Assembly (NCBI RefSeq): GCF_040530035.1 | Contig: NZ_JBEWCD010000002.1 | Location: forward strand, 2,339,793 to 2,403,792 | Source of the DNA: Roseibium sp. HPY-6 | GTDB lineage: Bacteria > Pseudomonadota > Alphaproteobacteria > Rhizobiales > Stappiaceae | Reading direction: 5' to 3' | Length of the DNA: 64,000 nucleotides | In this document: one piece after another, positions 26,914 to 38,641 of the stretch | Numbering within the stretch: position 1 is the stretch's first letter | Layout of the letters: each line of letters begins with the position of its first letter | Translations under genes and position numbers: made by a program | Notes under the pieces: model-generated | Databases searched by the model: none | Told to the model about the DNA's origin: nothing | The model's input: the letters and a program-made list of their open reading frames with translations, nothing else

Positions 26914-27670
26914 GAACGATCAGCTCCTCTCTCGGGCCTTTTGTTGTTTCGATGGCAACACCGTAGGTGCTTGAAATGGCTTCGGCGCGCAGCACCTCCG
27001 CAGGCGGTCCGTGCGCAAGGATCCGCCCTTCGCCAATGAGGATCAGGGTGTCGGCAAAACGCGCTGCGAGATTGAGATCATGCAGGGCGACAACGCCGAT
27101 TGCGGCACGGTTCGCCACAGCGGATTTGATCTGCCCCAGCACCTCCAGCTGGTGCCTGAGGTCGAGCGCCGAAGTCGGTTCGTCGAAAAGGTAGACATCC
27201 GACTTTCGGATCAGTGCCTGTGTCACGGAGACCATCTGCGATTGGCCGCCGGAAAGTTCACTGACATAGGCTTCCGAGAGATGACCGATGCCGGCTTCCT
27301 GCAAAGCCGTGCCGACGGCAATCATGTCGTTTTCGCTCACACGCCAGCCCTTCAACTGCTTATGCGCCATCATGACGACGTCAAAGACGGAAAGGGCGGC
27401 ATTCGCGGTGAAAAACTGAGGCATGAAGCAGACACGCTCCAGCCGACGGCGCGTTGACAGCGTGTCGAGATCGGTATCTCCGAGATGAACCTTGCCGGTT
27501 TCCGGTTTCAAAAGACCTGCAATCAACCGGAAAAGCGTCGATTTGCCTACCGCATTCGGGCCGATGAGTGCGGTCAGCTGGCCGGGTTTGATCGGGTCGA
27601 AACCAACACCGTCGAATACCCGTCGGGCACCGTAGGAAAATGAGAGGTTTTCTGCCGTTAGAGCGCTCAT
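26897..27670 (-). CDS. Iron-type ABC transporter ATP-binding protein
   Basis: 257 residues. FecE/FhuC-type ATPase: Walker A GPNAVGKST, signature LSGGQSQ, Walker B VYLFDEPTSALD, H-loop VVALHDLNLAARFAD. The start at ATG 27670 overlaps the permease stop by four bases; the longer open frame upstream is a shadow of the permease. Couples ATP hydrolysis to uptake through the FecCD-like permease. Confidence 0.95.
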   Translation of the reverse strand: MSALTAENLSFSYGARRVFDGVGFDPIKPGQLTALIGPNAVGKSTLFRLIAGLLKPETGKVHLGDTDLDTLSTRRRLERVCFMPQFFTANAALSVFDVVMMAHKQLKGWRVSENDMIAVGTALQEAGIGHLSEAYVSELSGGQSQMVSVTQALIRKSDVYLFDEPTSALDLRHQLEVLGQIKSAVANRAAIGVVALHDLNLAARFADTLILIGEGRILAHGPPAEVLRAEAISSTYGVAIETTKGPREELIVHAYAS

Positions 27671-28740
27671 TGCCAGTGCCTCTTTCGCTGGCTGAGGATC
27701 AACAAAATGAAGAACGGTATGCCGATCAGTGATGTGATCATGCCGATGGGGTAGACGATCCCCGGTGTGATGGCTTTGGAGGCGATGGATGTGCCGGAAA
27801 GGATGAGAGCGCCGCACAGTGCGGAGAGCGGAAGAAACCCGCGCTGATCCTCGCCGACAATCATGCGCGCGATATGCGGTCCGACGAGTCCGACAAAGGC
27901 AATTGCCCCGACAAAGGAGACGGCGACCGCCGAAAGCAGCGAGACACCGGCAAGGACGCTGATCCTCAAGAGCCCGACATTGACACCAAGGGCGGCCGCC
28001 TTGTCTTCTCCCATGCGAAGAGCTGTCAGGGCCCAGGAGCGATACATGAACCACGGCAGAATGAGTGCGAGGATGACAAAGCAGACGCCGACCTTCGGCC
28101 AGGTCGCCCGTGCCAGGGACCCCAGCTGCCAGAAGATCAGCTGCGCCAGTTGAATTTCCGACGCGCCGTATTGAAGAAATGCCAGCAGGGCATTGAACGT
28201 GAAGAGCATGGCAATGCCGACCAGGATCATCGCTTCCGGCGAAACGCCGCGCAGTCTTGTGAAAAGGAACAGCGCGCATGAGGTCAGCATGGCAAAGACG
28301 AAGGCGTTGACCGATACAAACAGACCACCAACGCCGGGGATAACGGACCATCCAAGTACAATGGCAAGGGCTGCGCCGAAACCGGCTGCCGAGCTCAAGC
28401 CCAACGTGAAGGGATCAGCCAGCGGATTGTTGAGGATGGTCTGCATTTCCGCACCGGCAACCCCCAGCATGGCGCCGACCGCAATCGCCATGATGGCAAC
28501 TGGCATTCGAAGCTGCCAGATGATGACGTCTTCCTTTGGCGTCGCCAGAGACCGGTCGAAAATAACCTCGATCGTGCGCCAGATCGAAAGATTCGCCGGA
28601 CCTGTCGTCACGTCGATCACGACAAGAGCGGCAAGAAGCAGGAAGGCAATTCCGATAAGCGCGGCCCTGCGCACATTGCGAAGCTTGTAAGCGCGCACCA
28701 GCGACAACGCTTCGCCGGAGACAAGTGAACTGTCAGACAT
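27667..28740 (-). CDS. FecCD-family ABC permease
   Basis: 357 residues with about ten membrane helices. Family signature segments: VALLGIAFLLLAALVVIDVT-like first helix (read GIAFLLLAALVVIDV), GAMLGVAGAEMQTILNNPLAD, SFVGAIAFVGLVGPHIARMIV, and ITPGIVYPIGMITSLIGIPF. This is the permease of iron-siderophore/haem/cobalamin uptake systems, working as a homodimer with BtuD/FecE-type ATPases. Followed by the ATPase gene with a four-base overlap. Confidence 0.95.
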   Translation of the reverse strand: MSDSSLVSGEALSLVRAYKLRNVRRAALIGIAFLLLAALVVIDVTTGPANLSIWRTIEVIFDRSLATPKEDVIIWQLRMPVAIMAIAVGAMLGVAGAEMQTILNNPLADPFTLGLSSAAGFGAALAIVLGWSVIPGVGGLFVSVNAFVFAMLTSCALFLFTRLRGVSPEAMILVGIAMLFTFNALLAFLQYGASEIQLAQLIFWQLGSLARATWPKVGVCFVILALILPWFMYRSWALTALRMGEDKAAALGVNVGLLRISVLAGVSLLSAVAVSFVGAIAFVGLVGPHIARMIVGEDQRGFLPLSALCGALILSGTSIASKAITPGIVYPIGMITSLIGIPFFILLILSQRKRHWQ

Positions 28741-28802
28741 AAATGACCCGTGAAAATGGGCTCCGCAGCAAACCGCCGCGGAACCTCGTGCAATAAACTG
28801 CC

Positions 28803-29954
28803 TTATCGGTTGAGCGTTATCCAGAATTGACCGGAGGTCTCATAAGGCAGGAACCGGTCATGCAGTTCCTGGAAAGTCGCCTCGGGGTCCAGATCTTCAA
28901 AGTCGTCCGGATGCAGCCACTTCGCCAATACCTGGATCGCAATGAAATGGTAGGGCGAATTGTAAAACTGGTGATAGATCGAGTGGAAGCGCCCGTCTTT
29001 GACGGCGCGCAGATCTGCGAAACCCGGACGCGCGGCAAGGGCTGCGAGACGTTCGGCGTTGACTTCCGGATCGCCTTCATAGCCAAGCAAAGTCGACGTG
29101 ACTTCAGGGCGCGCTTCTTTCCAGTTCGCACCTGTCCCGAAGACGACATCCGGGTCGGCTTCGATGATGCCTTCAAGGCTGAGATCGACCGAATAGGCAT
29201 TGGCAAGCGTTGAGGCATAGTTCTTGCCGCCGGCAAGCTCAACAAACCGGCCATAATTATAGGGTCCAAAAGACCAGCAGCAGAAATCATCCTGCCAACC
29301 GGCTGCGTTCTCGACAACGACAAGAGGACGGTCTTCCGCTGGAATGGTGTCGACGATATTCGTCACCTTGCGCATCTGCGCAATGTAGAAGTCGATGAAT
29401 TCCGCAGCCCGCTTTTCCTCACCGAAGATCCGGCCGAGAATCAGCATTGAAGGAACGGCGTTTTCTGTCGCGTTCCGCCGGAAATCGATAAAGGCGACCT
29501 GCACGCCGGCATTGCCGAGCTTTTCGACAAGGCCGGTTTCCTCTGCCTTGAAGAGATTGCCCACATCGAGCAGCACGAGGTCCGTATCAGCTTCCAGAAC
29601 GGCCTCGATTGAAAAATCACCTGCATATGGGTTGCCGAAGTCGATCATCCGCGCAGTCTCTTCCGGAAAGGCCCCCTGATACTTGCGGAAAGCATCGGGG
29701 TCGTACTGAACCAGATCGCTTTTCCAGCCGACGATCTTCTTGAACGGGTTGCCCTCGATCAGCGGTGCGATGCCATACATCATCCGGCCTTCGCCAAGGA
29801 TGATCTTGTCCGGCATTTCCGGCAGGGTGACTTCACGCCCCGCGATATCGGTGAAGGTGAGAGCCTCGGCGTGGGCGGTTGTCGATTGAGTAGTCAACAA
29901 GGTACCGGCCACGAGAGCGCACGTCAGTGCGCCTACGCGTTTGAAGAAAGACAT
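28803..29954 (-). CDS. Periplasmic iron-type ABC substrate-binding protein
   Basis: 383 residues. N-terminal signal peptide (VGALTCALVAGTLLTTQSTTAHA), then FTDIAGREVTLPEMPDKIIL, the usual start of the TroA/FecB fold. The second lobe has VDLSLEGIIEADPDVVFGTG. The central FCCWSFGPYNYGRF is unusual: adjacent cysteines next to aromatic residues. Ligand likely a ferric siderophore, haem or corrinoid; not decidable. First gene of the operon, preceded by a long palindrome at 29997-30026. No TonB-dependent receptor gene is nearby. Confidence 0.93.
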   Translation of the reverse strand: MSFFKRVGALTCALVAGTLLTTQSTTAHAEALTFTDIAGREVTLPEMPDKIILGEGRMMYGIAPLIEGNPFKKIVGWKSDLVQYDPDAFRKYQGAFPEETARMIDFGNPYAGDFSIEAVLEADTDLVLLDVGNLFKAEETGLVEKLGNAGVQVAFIDFRRNATENAVPSMLILGRIFGEEKRAAEFIDFYIAQMRKVTNIVDTIPAEDRPLVVVENAAGWQDDFCCWSFGPYNYGRFVELAGGKNYASTLANAYSVDLSLEGIIEADPDVVFGTGANWKEARPEVTSTLLGYEGDPEVNAERLAALAARPGFADLRAVKDGRFHSIYHQFYNSPYHFIAIQVLAKWLHPDDFEDLDPEATFQELHDRFLPYETSGQFWITLNR

Positions 29955-29996
29955 AGCGTTTTCCGTTAGTTAGATTACAGCGCAGCAATAACAGGT

Positions 29997-30026
29997 CTGA
30001 AAATTAAAGTCGACTCTAATATTCAG
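29997..30026. promoter_or_regulatory. 30-bp near-perfect palindrome, probable operator of the ABC operon
   Basis: Left arm CTGAAAATTAAAGTC (29997-30011) and right arm GACTCTAATATTCAG (30012-30026) match at 13 of 15 positions after reverse complementation. It begins 43 bases upstream of the substrate-binding-protein ATG. Its inner part, ATTAGAGTCGACTTTAAT when read on the minus strand, loosely resembles the Irr iron-control element, which is an inference only. Confidence 0.65.
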
Positions 30027-30222
30027 GTTTTGTGGGGCGACTTACTCGCTCTGGTGGAATGACCGGAAAACGGTGGAACGTCCGTCTCACGTTTGTCACC
30101 AGATTTATCAGGCGAAGGAAAGTCTCAGCGCACGCCTGCTGCGTAAAGAGCAAAAGCCATCAACAGTCAGCACAAATCGCATTTTGGAAGTGTGAAGAGC
30201 GAACGGGAGAAACTGCAAATCC

Positions 30223-30708
30223 ATGTCAATCGAGATCTCATCCCGGCTTCGCGGCGCAGGCGCGATTGCGCTCCTTGCGCTTTTCCTGATCGTCGTTCTT
30301 GGAATGGGGATCTTTATCGGAACACAGTCGGCACCGGGGGCGTGGTACGCGAACCTGAACAAGCCGTTCTTCAATCCGCCCAACTGGATTTTCGGACCGG
30401 TCTGGACTGTTCTCTATGTGTTTATTGCGGTCGCCGGATGGAGAACCTTTCGGGCAGCCCCGCGCTCGAAAGCAATGGTCTTCTGGTATGGCCAGATGGC
30501 GCTCAACTGGGCCTGGTCACCGCTCTTTTTTGTGCTGCATCAGGTTTGGATCGCGTTCGCGGTGATTGCCGGCATGTTCGTGCTGATCCTGCTTTTCATC
30601 AAGGACCGCTGGCACCCGGACCCGGCCTCCGCACTGCTCTTTTGCGCCTACGCGGCCTGGGTCGGGTTTGCCGGTCTTCTCAACCTGTCGCTGGCGCTGT
30701 TGAATTGA
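30223..30708 (+). CDS. tspO: TspO/MBR family tryptophan-rich membrane protein
   Basis: 161 residues, five membrane segments. Signature residues are present: WYANLNKPFFNPPNWIFGPVWT and YGQMALNWAWSPLFF, then W-rich last helices. TspO proteins bind porphyrins and in Rhodobacter affect tetrapyrrole export and gene regulation. It lies between the iron ABC operon and hemB, fitting a tetrapyrrole role. It is divergent from the ABC operon and has its own ribosome-binding site region (GGGAGAAACTGCAAATCC before ATG). Confidence 0.93.
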   Translation: MSIEISSRLRGAGAIALLALFLIVVLGMGIFIGTQSAPGAWYANLNKPFFNPPNWIFGPVWTVLYVFIAVAGWRTFRAAPRSKAMVFWYGQMALNWAWSPLFFVLHQVWIAFAVIAGMFVLILLFIKDRWHPDPASALLFCAYAAWVGFAGLLNLSLALLN

Positions 30709-30738
30709 CGGGTCGAGTGTCGTTCGAGGCTGAAACGA

Positions 30739-30774
30739 TCAACAAAAACAACGGTCTGTCAAGTTTAGCAGACC
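30739..30774 (-). terminator. Probable terminator of the RDD gene
   Basis: On the minus strand GGTCTG-N10-CAGACC (30774 to 30753) is followed by GTTGTTTTTGTT. It lies just beyond the RDD stop codon in the 74-base gap between the convergent tspO and RDD genes. Confidence 0.5.
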
Positions 30775-30782
30775 CGCCCAGC

Positions 30783-31289
30783 TCAGTAACGTCCATCTAC
30801 ATATTGCCGGTGATAGTCCGAATTGATCACGACGACGCCTAGGATGATGTCGTGCAGGAGGCGCTTGCGGTCTGAAAAGAGCGACACCAGCAGGATCAGC
30901 GGCGTCAGCAACGAGACGGAGAACCAGAACAGCAGCGCATGGACGGCCGCGAGCAGGGGATAGGGCTTGGCGCCGTACCACAGGCGCATCTCAAGCCCCA
31001 TGGCGCGCATGCCGAGGGTCGAGGCTTGCGGTCCGCCGAGCGTGAAGGCAACGTAAAGCAACGCGACCGTTGCCGGCAGGATGCCGTAGAGCAGGAAACC
31101 GAGACCGAGCGTGAAGACGCCCAGGAAAAACACCAGGATACCTGCGAGAACAGTAAAAATCGCGATCGCGATCACATCGATAAAAAACGCAAAGATCCGC
31201 CTGCTGCGGACACCCGAAAACAATTCCGGATGACGGGCAGGGTCAAAAACATCCTGGCGGACATAGTCGGTCGAAGTCTCTGCTGACAT
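30783..31289 (-). CDS. RDD family membrane protein
   Basis: 168 residues from ATG 31289, with GGGAG ten bases upstream (the frame is open to 31382 but that part is unlikely). RDD pattern: FSGVRSRRIFAFFIDVIAIAIF starts the first membrane helix with the Arg and Asp residues of the name, and the segment GPQASTLGMRAMGLEMRLW follows. Four hydrophobic helices. Function of the family is mostly unknown (some members are sodium/proton antiporters). Confidence 0.88.
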   Translation of the reverse strand: MSAETSTDYVRQDVFDPARHPELFSGVRSRRIFAFFIDVIAIAIFTVLAGILVFFLGVFTLGLGFLLYGILPATVALLYVAFTLGGPQASTLGMRAMGLEMRLWYGAKPYPLLAAVHALLFWFSVSLLTPLILLVSLFSDRKRLLHDIILGVVVINSDYHRQYVDGRY

Positions 31290-31405
31290 AAATCGGCTCC
31301 CAAAAACGTGATGAGGCTGATGTGGGGACTGAGGGGCGAAAACGCAAATGTGCTGCGTCCGCAAAAAGGGTGAATGCGGCAATCGTAACGCCTTGCGCGG
31401 CCGCG

Positions 31406-35061
<3,656 letters not shown>

Positions 35062-35115
35062 GTGAACGCCGTCCGCTTAACCGTTGAAACGACTCTCCTT
35101 CCACAAGGCGCATAA

Positions 35116-36150
35116 ATGAGCGACGAGATCCTTTTTGAAGTTCGCGGCAAAGCCGGTTTCGTAACGCTGAACAGGCCGCAAACGCTCAATGCGCTAACAC
35201 ATTCGAAAGTGATCGCGCTGGGAGACCAGCTAAAGCGCTGGGCGGATGATCCTTCCGTCGCGCACGTCATCATAAAAGGTGCAGGCGACAAGGCGTTTTG
35301 CGCCGGTGGAGACATCCGCAGCATTTATGATGCCAAACAGGCAGGCGAGGTTGACGGGCTGAAGCAATTCTTCCGCGATGAATACACCTTGAATGCCTAT
35401 ATCAAGGCCTACCCGAAACCTTATGTCGCGCTGATCGACGGTATCGTAATGGGAGGCGGTGTCGGCGTATCCGTGCATGGCAGCCATCGGGTTGGAACGG
35501 AAAAAACACTTTTTTCGATGCCGGAAACCGGGATCGGTTTCTTTCCTGATGTCGGCGGCACCTATTTCCTGCCCCGGATGCCCAAAATGACCGGTGTCTA
35601 TTGCGCATTGGCAGCGAGCAGGCTGAAACAGGGTGACGCGCTCGCAACCGGCGTTCTCACTCATGCTGTCGCACAATCAAGCTTACCGGACCTGGAACGG
35701 GCACTGGAGACGGCCGATGATGTGGACAAAGCGCTCGAAGTTTTTCAGGTTGTTCCGGAACCGGGCCCGGTTAAAGAAAACGAAGCGCTCATAGACGAGG
35801 CATTTGCGGCGGCTTCCGTCGACGACATACTGGAGCGGCTGGACCGGTCTGAAAAGGAATTTGGCCGGAAGGTCGCATCAGCAATCCGCACGAAATCTCC
35901 GACGAGCATACTGATAACCTTCGAACAAATGCGGCGTGGAGCAGATCTTTCCTTCAACGAGTGTATGAAACTCGAATACAGGATCGTGTCGCGTCTCCTG
36001 CATGGCAGTGATTTCTTTGAAGGCATTCGCGCGGTCGTTATCGACAAGGATCAAGCGCCGAAATGGACACCTACGCAACTCGCACATGTGGACAGCGCCG
36101 ATTTGGCGTCGTATTTCGAGGAACCGTCTGACGGAGACCTTCCTCTTTAA
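35116..36150 (+). CDS. 3-hydroxyisobutyryl-CoA hydrolase (enoyl-CoA hydratase superfamily)
   Basis: 344 residues, longer than ordinary enoyl-CoA hydratases, as for the HIBCH group. Releases free 3-hydroxyisobutyrate in valine catabolism. Seen: KAFCAGGDIRSIYDA, GIVMGGGVGVSVHGSHRVGT (oxyanion hole) and SMPETGIGFFPDVGGTYFLP with the catalytic glutamate of this branch. Starts 54 bases after the acyl-CoA dehydrogenase. Confidence 0.93.
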   Translation: MSDEILFEVRGKAGFVTLNRPQTLNALTHSKVIALGDQLKRWADDPSVAHVIIKGAGDKAFCAGGDIRSIYDAKQAGEVDGLKQFFRDEYTLNAYIKAYPKPYVALIDGIVMGGGVGVSVHGSHRVGTEKTLFSMPETGIGFFPDVGGTYFLPRMPKMTGVYCALAASRLKQGDALATGVLTHAVAQSSLPDLERALETADDVDKALEVFQVVPEPGPVKENEALIDEAFAAASVDDILERLDRSEKEFGRKVASAIRTKSPTSILITFEQMRRGADLSFNECMKLEYRIVSRLLHGSDFFEGIRAVVIDKDQAPKWTPTQLAHVDSADLASYFEEPSDGDLPL

Positions 36151-36168
36151 CCCGCGACCGGACCGGCC

Positions 36169-36588
36169 ATGATCACCAGTTTTCAGGACCTCATCGACGC
36201 GCGCCCGCCCTGGAGCACGATCCTTATCCTTTACCTGCGGTGCATAGCCATCATTCTGATCAGCGGTGGTGTCATTTACTGGGCCCGCATCATCGGTGTT
36301 GTCGAATGGCATGGGAATTTTTTCTGGGACATGCCGATCGCGCTTCAGGGTGCAACGGTCTTTTTTGCAGTGTTGGACCTCGTTGCAGCGACCGGTCTCT
36401 GGCTCACCGTGTCCTGGGGCACGGTCATGTGGATCTTCCGATGCGGATGCCAGATCGTCATGCACACGGCTTTCAGTGACCTCTATGGCCGCAGACCTTA
36501 CGAAATCACCTTCTATGTTGTGACGGTCGCGATTTATGCCGGTCTCGCTTACCTCATGCACAAGGAAAACCGCGCGGCAGCTGGCTGA
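36169..36588 (+). CDS. DUF6163 family membrane protein
   Basis: 139 residues with four hydrophobic helices (ILILYLRCIAIILISGGVIY, LQGATVFFAVLDLVAATGLWL, WGTVMWIFRCGCQIVMHTAF in part, ITFYVVTVAIYAGLAYLM). Resembles the alphaproteobacterial DUF6163 family of unknown function. It lies 18 bases after the hydrolase gene and 95 before mmsB, inside the valine operon, which suggests but does not show a link. Confidence 0.75.
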   Translation: MITSFQDLIDARPPWSTILILYLRCIAIILISGGVIYWARIIGVVEWHGNFFWDMPIALQGATVFFAVLDLVAATGLWLTVSWGTVMWIFRCGCQIVMHTAFSDLYGRRPYEITFYVVTVAIYAGLAYLMHKENRAAAG

Positions 36589-36683
36589 ACCTCTGACAAA
36601 AAGCCGCCCACGCTGAATCAAATCATCAAAAGAGCCGACAAAGAGACTCTTTAAATTCACGAATTTCATCTGGGAGAACGAAC

Positions 36684-37574
36684 ATGGCGAGCACAATCGG
36701 TTTTATCGGTCTTGGAAACATGGGCGGCCCGATGGCAGCCAACCTGATCAAGGCCGGGCACCGCGTCATCGGATTTGACCTCTCGGCGGAAGCAATGTCG
36801 GCCCACGCGGACGCGGGCGGCGCAAAAGCCGGCGGTGTCGCTGAGCTTGCCGCGGCTGCCGACGTCGTGGTCACGATGCTGCCGGCTGGAAAGCACGTGC
36901 GCCAGATCTATCAGGGCGATGGAGGGATCCTCCAAAACGCAAAAGCCGGAACACTGTTGATCGATTCATCCACGATCGACGTCGACAGCGCTCGTATTGT
37001 CAGCTCAGCAGCAGCGGAAAAGGGCCTTGCGATGGTCGATGCACCAGTCTCCGGCGGGGTCGGTGGTGCGACCGCAGGAACGCTGACCTTCATGGTCGGG
37101 GGCAGCGAAGAAGGGTTCACCGCAGCCAAGCCGTACCTTGACATAATGGGCAAGACGATCGTCCACGCCGGTGGTGCGGGCAACGGTCAGGCGGCAAAAA
37201 TCTGCAACAACATGATCCTCGGCATTTCCATGATCGGCGTCAGCGAGGCCTTTGTGCTTGCCGAAAAACTGGGGTTGGATGCGCAGAAGTTGTTCGATAT
37301 TTCGTCAACGGCGTCCGGTCAGTGCTGGTCACTGACGTCCTATTGCCCGGTGCCTGGACCGTTGCCGTCGTCGCCCGCAAACCGGGATTATCAGCCGGGA
37401 TTCGCGGCAGAGATGATGCTGAAAGACCTGAAACTTGCGCAGGAAGCTGCCAATTCTTCGGGTGCCGCTACGCCCTTGGGGGCAGAGGCATCGGCGCTTT
37501 ATGCGCTCTTCTGCAACAGCGGCGGAGAAGGGACGGACTTTTCAGGCATCGTAAAATTCCTGCGTGGATCTTAG
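36684..37574 (+). CDS. mmsB: 3-hydroxyisobutyrate dehydrogenase
   Basis: 296 residues. NAD-dependent oxidation of 3-hydroxyisobutyrate to methylmalonate semialdehyde, step after the hydrolase at 35116. NAD loop IGFIGLGNMGGPMAANLIKAGH, substrate loop DAPVSGGVGGATAGTLTFM, catalytic lysine in GNGQAAKICNNMILG. GGGAGA stands eight bases before the ATG. The next enzyme (mmsA) is not in the window. Confidence 0.95.
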   Translation: MASTIGFIGLGNMGGPMAANLIKAGHRVIGFDLSAEAMSAHADAGGAKAGGVAELAAAADVVVTMLPAGKHVRQIYQGDGGILQNAKAGTLLIDSSTIDVDSARIVSSAAAEKGLAMVDAPVSGGVGGATAGTLTFMVGGSEEGFTAAKPYLDIMGKTIVHAGGAGNGQAAKICNNMILGISMIGVSEAFVLAEKLGLDAQKLFDISSTASGQCWSLTSYCPVPGPLPSSPANRDYQPGFAAEMMLKDLKLAQEAANSSGAATPLGAEASALYALFCNSGGEGTDFSGIVKFLRGS

Positions 37575-37767
37575 ACTTTTTCGAGCAGTCAGTTCGACTG
37601 GATGGAGCTGGTTAACAAAACCTGAATCAGGGTGCTGAAAGTGCCTTCAAACGTTAACGAACGATTCAGCGTGTCTCTTAAGCGGATTTTAGAAACACTC
37701 GGCTAGATTGCGTCTCAAGGCGGGAAAATATCCGTCCATCAACAGGTACTATAAGAGGCGCAATCAC

Positions 37768-38283
37768 ATGATCACCGCAAGTAGGGCAGTCGACGCTGTT
37801 TCACCGGGCGAAGCGGAAGAAGTGGAAATCAAGCCACTTTATCTTGAAGCCCTGACTCTTGTTGAAAGACTGCATCGGCGTCTTCTGGACGTCATCAAGG
37901 ATGAGTTCGATCGCATGGGCCGGTCCGATGTCAACAGTGTGCAGGCTCTGCTTCTGTTCAACATCGGCGACGCTGAACTGACCGCCGGCGAATTGCGCAC
38001 ACGCGGTTACTATCTCGGTTCGAACGTGTCCTATAACCTGAAAAAACTGGTCGAAACCGGCTATATCCACCATCAGAGGTCCCGCATGGACCGTCGGTCG
38101 GTGCGTGTCAGCCTGACGGACAAGGGCCAGGAAGTCGCCAAGATCGTCAACGATCTCTATGAGCGTCACATCCTGTCCGTGGAACAGGTCGGCGAGATCG
38201 GACCGGAAGACTTTGTTGCACTCAACAAGTCACTCCGTCGTCTCGAGCGGTTCTGGACTGACCAGATCCTCTACCGCCTCTAA
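37768..38283 (+). CDS. ldtR: MarR-type transcriptional regulator LdtR
   Basis: 171 residues from ATG 37768 (AAGAGG upstream; the frame is open to 37708). Winged helix with ELTAGELRTRGYYLGSNVSYNLKKLVETGYIHHQRS as recognition and wing, followed by RMDRRSVRVSLTDKG. Resembles LdtR of Liberibacter and Sinorhizobium, known to control an adjacent L,D-transpeptidase gene in cell-wall/osmotic stress. Here the next gene is an L,D-transpeptidase, so the pair is conserved. Ends with its own terminator. A GTTAACAAA half-site occurs upstream at 37611. Confidence 0.92.
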   Translation: MITASRAVDAVSPGEAEEVEIKPLYLEALTLVERLHRRLLDVIKDEFDRMGRSDVNSVQALLLFNIGDAELTAGELRTRGYYLGSNVSYNLKKLVETGYIHHQRSRMDRRSVRVSLTDKGQEVAKIVNDLYERHILSVEQVGEIGPEDFVALNKSLRRLERFWTDQILYRL

Positions 38284-38306
38284 GGTTGCGGCACATTCCA
38301 GATGAC

Positions 38307-38340
38307 AAAGCACCGCCCATCGGGCGGTGCTTTTCTTTTT
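38307..38340 (+). terminator. Rho-independent terminator of ldtR
   Basis: AAAGCACCGCCC pairs perfectly with GGGCGGTGCTTT over a three-base loop and is followed by TCTTTTT. It starts 24 bases after the stop and separates ldtR from the transpeptidase promoter region. Confidence 0.9.
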
Positions 38341-38409
38341 CCGCCCATCACGTAAATTTGCGTTTCACACTTCTCCGGTCCCGTCATATCTAATCCTGAG
38401 CGCGCCGTT

Positions 38410-38476
38410 TGACCACAAAGGGCTCTGAACATTGGATTTTGTTCGAATTCCGATGTTCCCTGACATCTTGTGGTCA
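38410..38476. promoter_or_regulatory. Nested inverted repeats upstream of the L,D-transpeptidase
   Basis: Outer arms TGACCACAA (38410-38418) and TTGTGGTCA (38468-38476) match 9 of 9; inner arms GAACATTGGA (38427-38436) and TCCGATGTTC (38449-38458) match 9 of 10. Both share nearly the same centre at about 38443. The right outer arm is itself close to a palindrome (TTGTGGTCACAA). The 358-base gap 38284-38641 otherwise holds the ldtR terminator and a second palindrome, with no gene. Confidence 0.55.
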
Positions 38477-38516
38477 CAAAAGAGTGGCTTTGTGCGGCGC
38501 CTAAGACGGTGACATG

Positions 38517-38542
38517 GTTAAAAAATCAAGCGATTTGTTAAC
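38517..38542. promoter_or_regulatory. 26-bp palindrome near the L,D-transpeptidase start
   Basis: GTTAAAAAATC-AAGC-GATTTGTTAAC pairs at 10 of 11 arm positions. The half-site GTTAACAAA (minus strand here) recurs upstream of ldtR at 37611-37619, which makes it a good candidate for a site shared by both genes. Confidence 0.55.
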
Positions 38543-38641
38543 TCCCGTCGATTATGAATTCAAACTTGAACCGCCGACCGGGCAAAGTGAAAATAGCTCG
38601 GCGGCGTTGAGCACGTGAACCGATTGTATAAGGCGCGGCAG

